Source of the DNA: Chloroflexota bacterium
Lineage (GTDB): Bacteria; Chloroflexota; Anaerolineae; Promineifilales; Promineifilaceae
Reading direction: 5' to 3'
DNA length: 8,503 nucleotides
NCBI GenBank assembly: GCA_008501785.1
Contig: QQUD01000940.1
Coordinates: 1 to 8,503, forward strand
Both the position numbers and the translations under genes were made by a program. Shown here piece after piece: positions 1 to 5,268 of this stretch (within the stretch, counting starts at the first letter, position 1; each line of letters starts with the position of its first letter). The notes beneath the pieces are model-generated. The model was not told where the DNA came from, did not search any database, and saw only the letters and a list, made by a program, of their open reading frames with translations.

Positions 1-182
1 AAGAAGGTAAAAAGGTGAAGTTTCAAGTGCGCTTTAAAGCACGCGAAATCACCTATCCAGAAATCGGCCAACGAACCTTAGAAGAAATCGCGGAAGAACT
101 TGGTGACATTGCTGAAGTGGAACAACGACCTAAGCTGGAAGGCTGGTCGATGACCCTTTTGATGAACCCCACGCAGGTCTAA
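1..182 (+). CDS. infC: Translation initiation factor IF-3, C-terminal end (partial)
   Basis: This is the 3' end of infC. The first complete codon is at base 3 and TAA is at 180-182, leaving 59 residues. IF-3 binds the 30S subunit, prevents premature 50S joining and proofreads initiator tRNA and start codon. The visible part is the end of the C-terminal 30S-binding domain. It contains the family block 'VRFKARE', the helix 'RTLEEIAEELGDIAEVEQ' and the near-invariant 'RPKLEGWSMTLLMNP', which match the usual end of IF-3. The N-terminal domain and start codon lie before the window. The infC-rpmI-rplT order that follows is conserved across bacteria and supports the call. Family assignment is very secure; regulation of infC itself cannot be seen here. 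Confidence 0.96.
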   Translation, partial: EGKKVKFQVRFKAREITYPEIGQRTLEEIAEELGDIAEVEQRPKLEGWSMTLLMNPTQV

Positions 183-218
183 CACCAGTCACCCGATTTT
201 GACAATTTGTAGTTGAGG

Positions 219-241
219 AAAAGCCCCAATTGGGGCTTTTT
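219..241 (+). terminator. Perfect hairpin with T tract between infC and rpmI
   Basis: The arms AAAAGCCCC (219-227) and GGGGCTTTT (232-240) are perfectly complementary around the loop AATT, and the T run extends to 241. The structure has the form of an intrinsic terminator, and its A/T-rich flanks would let it work on either strand. It ends only 4 bases before the rpmI Shine-Dalgarno GAGG (245-248). It could therefore be a partial terminator or attenuator that sets the infC to L35/L20 ratio. L20 autoregulation of this operon is known in E. coli and B. subtilis, but a link to this hairpin is inference. Confidence 0.72.
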
Positions 242-253
242 GGTGAGGAAATT

Positions 254-502
254 ATGCCAAAAAGAAAGACGAAAAAATATAAGCTGAAAACATATAAAGC
301 AGCTGCTAAACGCTTCCGTGTCACGGGCACCGGCAAGATTATGCGTACCAAAGGTGGCAAAAGCCATTTGCGGCGGCGTAAATCGAAACGAGTTAAGAAC
401 CAGTTCTCAAAGATGCTGGTTGTAACGAGCAAAGGCGACCGGAAACGGATTTCGCGTTTAGCACCTTATATGAAACAATACAAGGCCAATCCACCTGCAT
501 AA
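254..502 (+). CDS. rpmI: 50S ribosomal protein L35 (bL35), extended form
   Basis: bL35 is a small basic protein of the large ribosomal subunit. The 82-residue product begins 'MPKRKTKKYKLKTYKAAAKR' and carries the family core 'AAKRFRVTGTGKIMR', 'KSHLRRRKSKR' and the C-terminal 'KRISRLAPY'. It is longer than the usual ~64-66 residues. The extra length is a short lysine-rich insertion near the N-terminus (around residues 7-11) and a tail 'MKQYKANPPA' after the normal end. The ATG at 254 is chosen because GAGG at 245-248 sits 5 bases upstream and it gives the standard MPK start. An in-frame TTG at 230 would lie inside the upstream hairpin. It sits between infC and rplT, as expected. Confidence 0.96.
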   Translation: MPKRKTKKYKLKTYKAAAKRFRVTGTGKIMRTKGGKSHLRRRKSKRVKNQFSKMLVVTSKGDRKRISRLAPYMKQYKANPPA

Positions 503-577
503 GGGTTGGTCACTAAATTCGCTGCCTGGCCTCGGTGGAAACGCTTGAGTGTCCAGAGCTAAAATGCGAGGTGAAAC

Positions 578-931
578 ATGAGAGTAAAAGGTGGGTACGT
601 AACCCAACGACGACATAAGAAAATCTTGAAGATGACGAAAGGCCAGTGGGGCACGCGTAGTAAACTTTTCCGTCGCGGAAACGAAGCTATGATGAAATCT
701 TACTGGTACGCATATCGCGACCGCAAGGTCCGTCGGCGCGAGTACCGCAAGCTGTGGATTACACGCATCAATGCAGGTACACGCCTGCATGGACTGAGCT
801 ACAGCCGTTTCATTTACGGTTTGAAGCAGGCGAATGTGCTGTTAGACCGGAAAGCTTTGGCTGACTTAGCTGTTCGGGACGAAGCTGCATTTGCCGCCGT
901 TGTCGATATTGCAAAACAGGCGCTTGCATAA
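578..931 (+). CDS. rplT: 50S ribosomal protein L20 (bL20)
   Basis: bL20 is an early 23S rRNA-binding assembly protein of the 50S subunit and, in studied bacteria, a repressor of its own operon. The 117-residue length is normal for the family. The N-terminal RNA-binding extension '[18 protein letters not shown]' and the globular-domain blocks '[20 protein letters not shown]', 'LWITRINAG', '[20 protein letters not shown]' and '[18 protein letters not shown]' are all present. The start is set by GAGGTG (568-573), 4 bases before the ATG. A 75-base gap separates it from rpmI, and it is the last gene of the operon because a strong terminator follows at 990-1024. No lesions are seen. Confidence 0.97.
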   Translation: MRVKGGYVTQRRHKKILKMTKGQWGTRSKLFRRGNEAMMKSYWYAYRDRKVRRREYRKLWITRINAGTRLHGLSYSRFIYGLKQANVLLDRKALADLAVRDEAAFAAVVDIAKQALA

Positions 932-989
932 AGGCGAAGGCCCAAAAGGCCAGCCTAAACAAGCGTCACCGCTCCTCAACTACAACACC

Positions 990-1024
990 AAAAGCGTCAC
1001 GTATCTACTACGTGGCGCTTTTTT
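990..1024 (+). terminator. Rho-independent terminator of the infC-rpmI-rplT operon
   Basis: The arms AAAAGCGTCACGTA (990-1003) and TACGTGGCGCTTTT (1009-1022) pair over 14 positions with one G-T wobble, around the loop TCTAC. They run into a T tract to 1024. It lies 59 bases after the rplT stop. A weaker hairpin (AGGC and GGCC arms, 932-956) directly follows the stop codon and may protect the transcript end. Confidence 0.9.
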
Positions 1025-1072
1025 CTTGCCAAAAATCGTTAAGTGGATATGCTGATAGGGTTGGGGGCTTGA

Positions 1073-1093
1073 GACTAAAGACTAAAGACTACA
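1073..1093 (+). repeat. Heptameric tandem repeat (GACTAAA, 3 units)
   Basis: Three 7-bp units run head to tail: GACTAAA, GACTAAA and GACTACA. They lie in the spacer between the ribosomal terminator and the Hsp70-like gene. They are followed by a small inverted repeat AAGCT-GAC-AGCTT (1114-1126) just ahead of the Shine-Dalgarno. A related heptad in the opposite orientation occurs on the far side of that gene at 3514-3534. Confidence 0.7.
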
Positions 1094-1140
1094 GGCTGAC
1101 ACCTGACTGCTGAAAGCTGACAGCTTCCCGGAGGGAAATC

Positions 1141-3504
1141 ATGATTGCTGGTATGGATTTTGGGACGACGAATTCGGGGATGGCGGTGTATGACGGCCGT
1201 TCTGTCACCCTGCTCCCCCTCGACCCTGCAAACGCAAACCCACGCGTTGCACGCACAGCTATTTATATCACCACCGATCAAGCCGTTTACATTGGGCGCG
1301 ACGCCATTAACCGTTACTTTGAGCATAACGTGGGGCGTGCTGTCAAAATGCGTAAAGTGTGGGTGGGCGAACTAGAAGTGTTTGGTGGTGACATGTATTA
1401 CGTTACCGATGCATATGTCTATGTTGATGTGCTGTCACCGGGACGCCTGTTTTTGTCTGTGAAAACGGGTTTACGTGCCGCTGATTATCCTGGCACTGTT
1501 GTTGGACAATTTTACTATCCGCTTGAAGATTTGATTGCCACCTATCTCACCGTTACCAAAATTCGTGCAGAGCAGCATTTGGGGCAGGAATTGCGCCAGG
1601 TTGTCTTGGGACGTCCTGTGCGATTTGCAAACGATCCCGAGCATGACCAACTGGCTCAGGGGCGATTGATGCGTGCAGCATTTCGTGCCGGGTACGAGAA
1701 AGTCTATTTTCAGCCAGAACCTATTGCTGCTGCCTATAGTTACGAAACCACGCTGGACAAACCGCAAAATGTGCTAGTGTTCGACTTTGGTGGGGGGACG
1801 CTGGACATTACCGTGATGAGATTGGGCGATCCGACGCAGCGTAAAGTGCTGGCAACGGGCGGTATTCCCGTGGCTGGCGATGTGTTTGACCAAAAGCTGG
1901 TGCGACACAAGCTGTCACGTCATTTTGGGGAAGGCAGTCCATATGGCGTGCGCCACAAAAACTTAACCGTGCCAAGCTGGATTTACGATACCTTTGCTAA
2001 CTGGCAAACTATTTTGGAACTGCAATCGCCAGAACATAAACGTATGTTGCAAGAAATTGTGCAAACAGCAAGGCGTAAATATCAAATTGAAGGGTTGATT
2101 AGCCTCGTTTCTAATAATTACGGTTTGCATATGTTTGACACAATCGAACAAACCAAACGCAATTTGTCTGAAAAACGCGGGGCCGAAATTTTGTTGGAGG
2201 GACCAGATTTTAAGGTGCGTGATTTTGTGACGCGTACCGAATTTGAGCGCATTATCCGGCATGAGATTGTGGCAATTGATAATCATCTGGATGAAGTAGT
2301 GGCGCAATCTGGCTTGACAGCAGATGAGATTGATGTGGTGATTCGCACGGGAGGATCGGCGCAGGTGCCTGCATTTGTAGAGATGTTGGAGCAGAAATTT
2401 GGTGCGGATAAGGTGCGCAGCATTGACACATTTAGCAGTGTCACTGCCGGTTTAGGCGTGATTGCGCATGGTGTGGAGGCGGGTGAAATTGACCTGAAAG
2501 GATACACGCCGGAAGATGACCGTCCACCAGAAGAGGCACAACACAGCAAACCAAACGTTGTGCCGGTGAACCTGGACCTGATTCAGCGACGCATTAAAGC
2601 GGAAGAAGCTGGCGTAGATATTTCGGAACTGGCAACAGAGCGGGCGCTGATTTGTATTGATGGGGATGGGGTGACAACGGCCGTTCCCTACCCCGCTGAC
2701 ATGTTCAAGCAACAAGCCCCCATCTCGTTCACAGACCTCGACTTACCGACTACGGTCAACGCCCTCATGGTTGCCGAACTCGACGAGCAAATCTTGCTGA
2801 TTACCAGCCACTACCGCTTTGTGTTGACTACACCCCGGCAGCAGATGGAGCATCAAAAAATGGAGCTTGGCATGGGCGACTTTATGCGTCTGGAGCGGCA
2901 GGAGACGGTGGTGAAAGTGGTCCGTTACCAAGAGATTTTGGCACATCCGAAGCTGCTGCTGGTGACATCGAGCGGGTTGGCACGGCCGTATCCGCTTAAC
3001 GTGCTGCGTCCCTACATTGAAGCGCCGACACCGCTGAAATTTGATCACGCGCTGGATGGCGTAGTGGTTGCTGCCATTGGCACAGACAACAAAACAACGC
3101 TGGTGATGGCGGCCCGTTCTGGGCGTGCCGTGCGCTATCCGGTAAACACGCTGCGCACCTCTGGCACACAGGCATTTAACTGCGGGACAGATGACCGGGT
3201 GATTGCTGGCGTCCTGGTTCCGAAAGATAAATCAATGGTGCTGCTGACGGCGGATGGTTACGGCCGTTCTCTGCAACCTGATTGGGTGCCACATCCGCCC
3301 AAACCCAACACAAAAGGCAAGTCTCAAATTTCGCGCCGCTCAGATGTGGTCGTGGCGACGGCTGATGAGGCTGGTTGGGTGGTGACGAATAAGAGGTGTG
3401 TTTGGGTGGAATACGGCCGTTTATCTCCCGTAAACAGCACCAAAACACAACAAGCCATAAAGCTAGAGTCGGGGGAAGTGATTGTGGCTGCGTTGGATGG
3501 GTGA
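1141..3504 (+). CDS. YegD-like Hsp70 ATPase fused to a GyrA-CTD-like beta-propeller
   Basis: The product has 787 residues. Residues 1-445 form a complete Hsp70/actin-fold ATPase of the YegD type. Visible are phosphate-1 'MDFGTTNSG' (5-13), 'VVLGRPV' (154-160), 'FQPEPIAAAYSYE' (190-202, with the catalytic-type Glu193), phosphate-2 'FDFGGGTLD' (214-222), adenosine motif 'IRTGGSAQVP' (401-410) and 'TAGLGVIAHG' (435-444). There is no Hsp70 substrate-binding domain. After a charged linker (~445-500) come six beta-strand repeats starting near 502, 551, 605, 654, 700 and 746. Examples are 'LLVTSSGLARPYPL', 'LVMAARSGRAVRYPV' and 'VLLTADGYGRS'. Their spacing and pattern match the blades of the GyrA/ParC C-terminal DNA-wrapping propeller; a canonical GyrA box is not seen. 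GGAGG (1130-1134) sets the start. ATP binding is well supported. DNA or nucleoid binding is inference, and the substrate is unknown. Confidence 0.88.
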   Translation: MIAGMDFGTTNSGMAVYDGRSVTLLPLDPANANPRVARTAIYITTDQAVYIGRDAINRYFEHNVGRAVKMRKVWVGELEVFGGDMYYVTDAYVYVDVLSPGRLFLSVKTGLRAADYPGTVVGQFYYPLEDLIATYLTVTKIRAEQHLGQELRQVVLGRPVRFANDPEHDQLAQGRLMRAAFRAGYEKVYFQPEPIAAAYSYETTLDKPQNVLVFDFGGGTLDITVMRLGDPTQRKVLATGGIPVAGDVFDQKLVRHKLSRHFGEGSPYGVRHKNLTVPSWIYDTFANWQTILELQSPEHKRMLQEIVQTARRKYQIEGLISLVSNNYGLHMFDTIEQTKRNLSEKRGAEILLEGPDFKVRDFVTRTEFERIIRHEIVAIDNHLDEVVAQSGLTADEIDVVIRTGGSAQVPAFVEMLEQKFGADKVRSIDTFSSVTAGLGVIAHGVEAGEIDLKGYTPEDDRPPEEAQHSKPNVVPVNLDLIQRRIKAEEAGVDISELATERALICIDGDGVTTAVPYPADMFKQQAPISFTDLDLPTTVNALMVAELDEQILLITSHYRFVLTTPRQQMEHQKMELGMGDFMRLERQETVVKVVRYQEILAHPKLLLVTSSGLARPYPLNVLRPYIEAPTPLKFDHALDGVVVAAIGTDNKTTLVMAARSGRAVRYPVNTLRTSGTQAFNCGTDDRVIAGVLVPKDKSMVLLTADGYGRSLQPDWVPHPPKPNTKGKSQISRRSDVVVATADEAGWVVTNKRCVWVEYGRLSPVNSTKTQQAIKLESGEVIVAALDG

Positions 3505-3513
3505 GCGGAGAAC

Positions 3514-3534
3514 AATCAACAGTCAACAGTCAAC
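3514..3534 (-). repeat. Heptameric tandem repeat (AGTCAAC, 3 units)
   Basis: The units AATCAAC, AGTCAAC and AGTCAAC follow each other directly, starting 10 bases after the stop of the Hsp70-like gene. On the minus strand they read GTTGACT, so they share the GACT core of the heptads upstream of the gene but in inverted orientation. No clear terminator hairpin is seen between this gene and the next. Confidence 0.7.
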
Positions 3535-3559
3535 GGAAAACGAAAAGCGGGGGATGCCG

Positions 3560-3588
3560 TTTCTAAATCGCAATACTTGTGATATATT
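3560..3588 (+). promoter_or_regulatory. Possible sigma-70-type promoter for the antirepressor-domain gene
   Basis: TATATT (3583-3588) matches the -10 consensus at five of six positions, with a weak -35 TTTCTA (3560-3565) at 17-bp spacing. It would start transcription near 3595 and give a leader of about 54 bases containing the AAAGGGA Shine-Dalgarno at 3636-3642. The AT-rich setting makes a chance match possible. Confidence 0.3.
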
Positions 3589-3648
3589 TCACTCGTCTTA
3601 CCAGAGCAATCGTGAATTGATGAATAGCCAGTTGCAAAGGGAATCAGG

Positions 3649-4188
3649 ATGAGTGAGAAAGCTTTGACCCCCGTAGAGCAAAAAACTGTTTTATTTTATG
3701 ATGATGAGGTAACGGCCGTTCGCCTGGAAGATGGTCACATTATCATTCCATTGCGTCCATTATGTGAGGTACTTAGGCTAAATTGGGCTGGGCAGCGTCA
3801 GCGTTTGCAGCGTGACCTGATTTTGAATGAGGTGAGCTGCGAGTGTGTAATACACTCGCAGGGTCAAGGCCGGTCTATGCTCTGCCTACCGCTAGAATAT
3901 TTGAATGGATTTTTATTTGGCATCAATGCGAGTCGTGTCAAGGACGAAATACGTGATAGATTACTGCGTTACCAGCGTGAATGTTACACAGTGCTATATG
4001 AGTCGTTTCAGGAAGGTAGATTAACGGCCGATTCCACACCAATTGACGAACTGCTGAAGTCAGATAGTGATGCGGCGGAAGCATACCGCATGGCAGCGGC
4101 TATCATGAAGTTGGCACGGCATCAACTGATGTTGTTTTCCCATCTCCTCTGCTACAATATTTCTGTAACCATATTATTGTATTGCTAA
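3649..4188 (+). CDS. Phage antirepressor N-terminal domain protein (P22_AR_N type), probably C-terminally truncated
   Basis: The product has 179 residues. Residues ~12-122 match the P22 antirepressor N-terminal domain family: 'VTAVRLEDGHIIIPLRPLCE', 'LRLNWAGQRQRLQRD', 'SMLCLPLEYLNGFLFGINAS', and 'EIRDRLLRYQRECYTVLYE'. In phages such proteins inactivate repressors. Stand-alone chromosomal copies are common, and their role is not known from sequence. Residues ~143-162 ('AYRMAAAIMKLARHQLML') look like the start of the usual helical tail. After L162 the chain changes to a hydrophobic, low-similarity end 'FSHLLCYNISVTILLYC'. This suggests that the 3' end was lost, perhaps when the brnT/brnA segment arrived. 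The start is supported by AAAGGGA (3636-3642). The gene is more AT-rich than the Hsp70 and kinase genes. The domain call is firm; truncation is inferred. Confidence 0.85.
   Translation: MSEKALTPVEQKTVLFYDDEVTAVRLEDGHIIIPLRPLCEVLRLNWAGQRQRLQRDLILNEVSCECVIHSQGQGRSMLCLPLEYLNGFLFGINASRVKDEIRDRLLRYQRECYTVLYESFQEGRLTADSTPIDELLKSDSDAAEAYRMAAAIMKLARHQLMLFSHLLCYNISVTILLYC
3837..3861. repeat. Perfect 10-bp inverted repeat inside the antirepressor-domain gene
   Basis: The arms CTGCGAGTGT (3837-3846) and ACACTCGCAG (3852-3861) are exactly complementary around the 5-base loop GTAAT. It falls in the loop of the domain ('VSCECVIHSQG') just before the conserved 'SMLCLPL' block, a place where length and sequence seem free to vary. 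In RNA it would form a stable stem; in DNA it has the form of an operator. Confidence 0.75.
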
Positions 4189-4210
4189 ATAGCCATATAT
4201 ACGCTAGAAT
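4182..4210 (+). promoter_or_regulatory. Candidate promoter of the brnT-brnA pair, leaderless start
   Basis: TTGCTA (4182-4187) and TAGAAT (4205-4210) are separated by 17 bp. Transcription would begin about 7 bases after the -10, at or very near the A of the brnT ATG (4217). No Shine-Dalgarno precedes that ATG, which fits a leaderless mRNA. An alternative upstream promoter is TTGTTT (4132-4137) with an extended -10 TGC-TACAAT (4150-4158), which would give a ~50-base leader. Confidence 0.45.
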
Positions 4211-4216
4211 TTTTAT

Positions 4217-4514
4217 ATGAGTTCACAGGATTCCTCGTCGTTTGAATGGGATGATGAAAAAGATAAACAGAACCGCAAAAAGCATGGTGTTCCGTTCATG
4301 TTGGCACAATTTGCTTTTTGCCGATCCACATCGAATTATTTTGGAGGATGTGACACACAGTACAGAAGATGAGATAAGATACTTCTGTCTTGGGAAAATT
4401 GGCGATGGCATATTGACTGTGAGATTCACTTATCGTGAAAAGCGTATCCGTATTTTTGGCGCAGGGTATTGGCGTAAAGGAAAGCGAATTTATGAAAAAC
4501 AAAATCAGTTATGA
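4217..4514 (+). pseudogene. brnT: BrnT-family toxin, +1 frameshift in a T5 run
   Basis: BrnT is a small RelE-fold ribonuclease toxin that inhibits translation and is neutralised by BrnA. The frame from ATG 4217 gives 'MSSQDSSSFEWDDEKDKQNR' then 'KKHGVPFMLAQFAF', the BrnT N-terminal signature (FEWD..K...N..KHG). The rest lies one frame away: 'ADPHRIILED', 'TEDEIRYFCLGKIGDGILTV', 'RFTYREKRIRIF' and 'YWRKGKRIYE'. Removing one T from the run 4315-4319 joins them into one 98-residue protein of normal BrnT length. Read as given, translation from 4217 terminates early. The lesion may be a real inactivation, a homopolymer sequencing error, or a slippage site. The stop (4512-4514) overlaps brnA by 23 bp, as is usual for coupled toxin-antitoxin genes. 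Confidence 0.85.
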
Positions 4515-4725
4515 AGAAGGTCCAGTTGGCGAAGTCAAAGTGGTTGCTGATTTTTTGCCAGCTCCGGAAGAATTGGCATTTAAAGAAGCAACCGTCAAAG
4601 TAACCATTGCATTGAGCAAAGCAAGTGTTGATTTTTTCAAGCAGGAAGCAGCGAAACATCAAGTCTCTTATCAAAAAATGATTCGCCGATTATTGGACGA
4701 ATATGCCACACATCATGCAAGGTGA
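4492..4725 (+). CDS. brnA: BrnA-like antitoxin (ribbon-helix-helix)
   Basis: The 77-residue product begins 'MKNKISYEEGPVGEVKVVAD', with a toxin-binding-type N-terminus. It ends in a ribbon-helix-helix (CopG/BrnA-like) domain: a beta strand 'ATVKVTIALSKASVDFFKQE' (about residues 37-56), then helices through 'AAKHQVSYQKMIRRLLDEYA'. BrnA proteins bind and inhibit BrnT and repress their shared promoter through this domain. The ATG at 4492 is preferred because AAGGAAA (4477-4483) precedes it at workable spacing. An in-frame GTG at 4435 would put 19 extra residues over the toxin's coding region. The gene overlaps the end of brnT and appears intact, so the antitoxin would outlast a broken toxin. Confidence 0.85.
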   Translation: MKNKISYEEGPVGEVKVVADFLPAPEELAFKEATVKVTIALSKASVDFFKQEAAKHQVSYQKMIRRLLDEYATHHAR

Positions 4726-4746
4726 ACAGCTAATAGTTCTCACCAG

Positions 4747-4771
4747 AGGGGTAGACAAATTGTCTACTCCT
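4747..4771. repeat. Hairpin just after brnA (GTAGACAA-A-TTGTCTAC core)
   Basis: The perfect core GTAGACAA (4751-4758) and TTGTCTAC (4760-4767) around one base is extended by four more pairs (one wobble) to 4747-4771. After an internal loop, ACC and GGT also pair (4742-4777). It begins 21 bases after the brnA stop. It may end the brnTA transcript, although no T tract follows. The one-base loop would strain an RNA hairpin, so a protein-binding operator is an alternative. Confidence 0.6.
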
Positions 4772-5090
4772 AGTGGTATGCAACGCGGTTCATTGAATTA
4801 TTGCCCCCGTGATCATAACGATCATTACTAAGGTTGTTTCCCCCATCTGTATTCATTCCAATCCGTGTTGAAAAAAGTGGTTTAAAACCAAAGAAGATGA
4901 CTGGCACGGTCGGAAACCGGCCAGAGCAGAGGGAATACGGCCGTTTCCCCGAAACCATCCCCTACAAACAACGTATACATGGGTGGGAGACGCACGGATA
5001 TGCAGTTAAGTCTGTGTTTACTCAATCTGTGTGCGAAGTTGGCAAGCACGATTTTTTAAAATACTCGGGGTTCGGAAAAACTATGGGTTT

Positions 5091-5164
5091 TGTATATTGG
5101 ATTATTGGTATATTAGTGTATTAGTCGAGTTCAATATACCAATATACCAATACACCAATATACA
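5091..5164. repeat. 33-bp inverted repeat made of 8-bp AT-rich tandem units
   Basis: The right arm (5132-5164) is four 8-bp units: CAATATAC, CAATATAC, CAATACAC and CAATATAC. The left arm (5091-5124) is their imperfect reverse complement: about 29 of 33 positions pair, with one extra base. The spacer TCGAGTT (5125-5131) has 7 bases. The unit is thus tandem and the whole is palindromic, which would allow a long cruciform or RNA stem. Confidence 0.8.
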
Positions 5165-5212
5165 ATAGCCTATCAACGAACGTTCCCTTATAGACAGGAC
5201 GCATTCGCTATC

Positions 5213-5228
5213 GTAAACGGCCGTTTAC
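5213..5228. promoter_or_regulatory. Perfect 16-bp palindrome GTAAACGGCCGTTTAC upstream of the kinase promoter
   Basis: The two halves GTAAACGG and CCGTTTAC are exact reverse complements. Its centre is the window-wide octamer ACGGCCGT (5217-5224). It ends two bases before the likely -35 region of the kinase promoter, a usual place for an activator or repressor site. Whether it is an operator or simply an extended copy of the dispersed palindrome cannot be decided from the sequence. Confidence 0.55.
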
Positions 5229-5230
5229 TG

Positions 5231-5258
5231 CTGCAACGCGACAGTTCAATGTTATAAT
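5231..5258 (+). promoter_or_regulatory. Promoter of the ATPase-kinase operon, near-leaderless
   Basis: A perfect -10 TATAAT lies at 5253-5258, with a weak -35 CTGCAA (5231-5236) at 16-bp spacing. Initiation would fall near 5265-5266, only about 3-4 bases before the ATG at 5269. No Shine-Dalgarno is present, so leaderless translation is likely. An ATG at 5262 in another frame stops after ten codons. Confidence 0.6.
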
Positions 5259-5268
5259 CCGATGTATT

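Larger units (their letters stand above)
4726..5268. other. Structured non-coding spacer between brnA and the kinase operon
   Basis: No convincing gene is seen in these 543 bases. They hold a hairpin at 4747-4771, a short inverted repeat TGATC-ATAAC-GATCA (4810-4824), the octamer palindrome at 4937, a 33-bp inverted repeat at 5091-5164, a GAACGTTC palindrome (5178-5185), the 16-bp palindrome at 5213-5228, and a promoter at 5231-5258. A 96-codon frame at 4834-5124 starts with TTG, lacks a Shine-Dalgarno, and ends inside the AT-rich repeat, so it is judged non-coding. Confidence 0.7.

Noticed and set aside
230..253. Upstream TTG start for L35
   Set aside because: It lies within the hairpin arm, has no ribosome binding site, and would add residues before the conserved MPK start.
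130..432. 100-codon minus-strand frame over infC and rpmI
   Set aside because: It is opposite to two certain ribosomal operon genes and crosses the terminator hairpin.
503..577. Possible L20 operator in the rpmI-rplT gap
   Set aside because: Only weak, short pairings could be found by eye, and nothing resembles a known L20 target clearly enough to report.
4435..4491. Upstream GTG start for the BrnA-like protein
   Set aside because: The added residues only mirror toxin coding sequence in another frame; ATG 4492 has its own Shine-Dalgarno and gives a normal antitoxin length.
4834..5124. 96-codon open frame on the plus strand between brnA and the kinase
   Set aside because: It starts with TTG without a Shine-Dalgarno, its composition is not protein-like, and its last residues are only the translation of the AT-rich repeat at 5091-5124.
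5132..5164. Possible CRISPR-like repeat array
   Set aside because: Units are 8 bp and contiguous with no spacers, so it is a simple tandem repeat.
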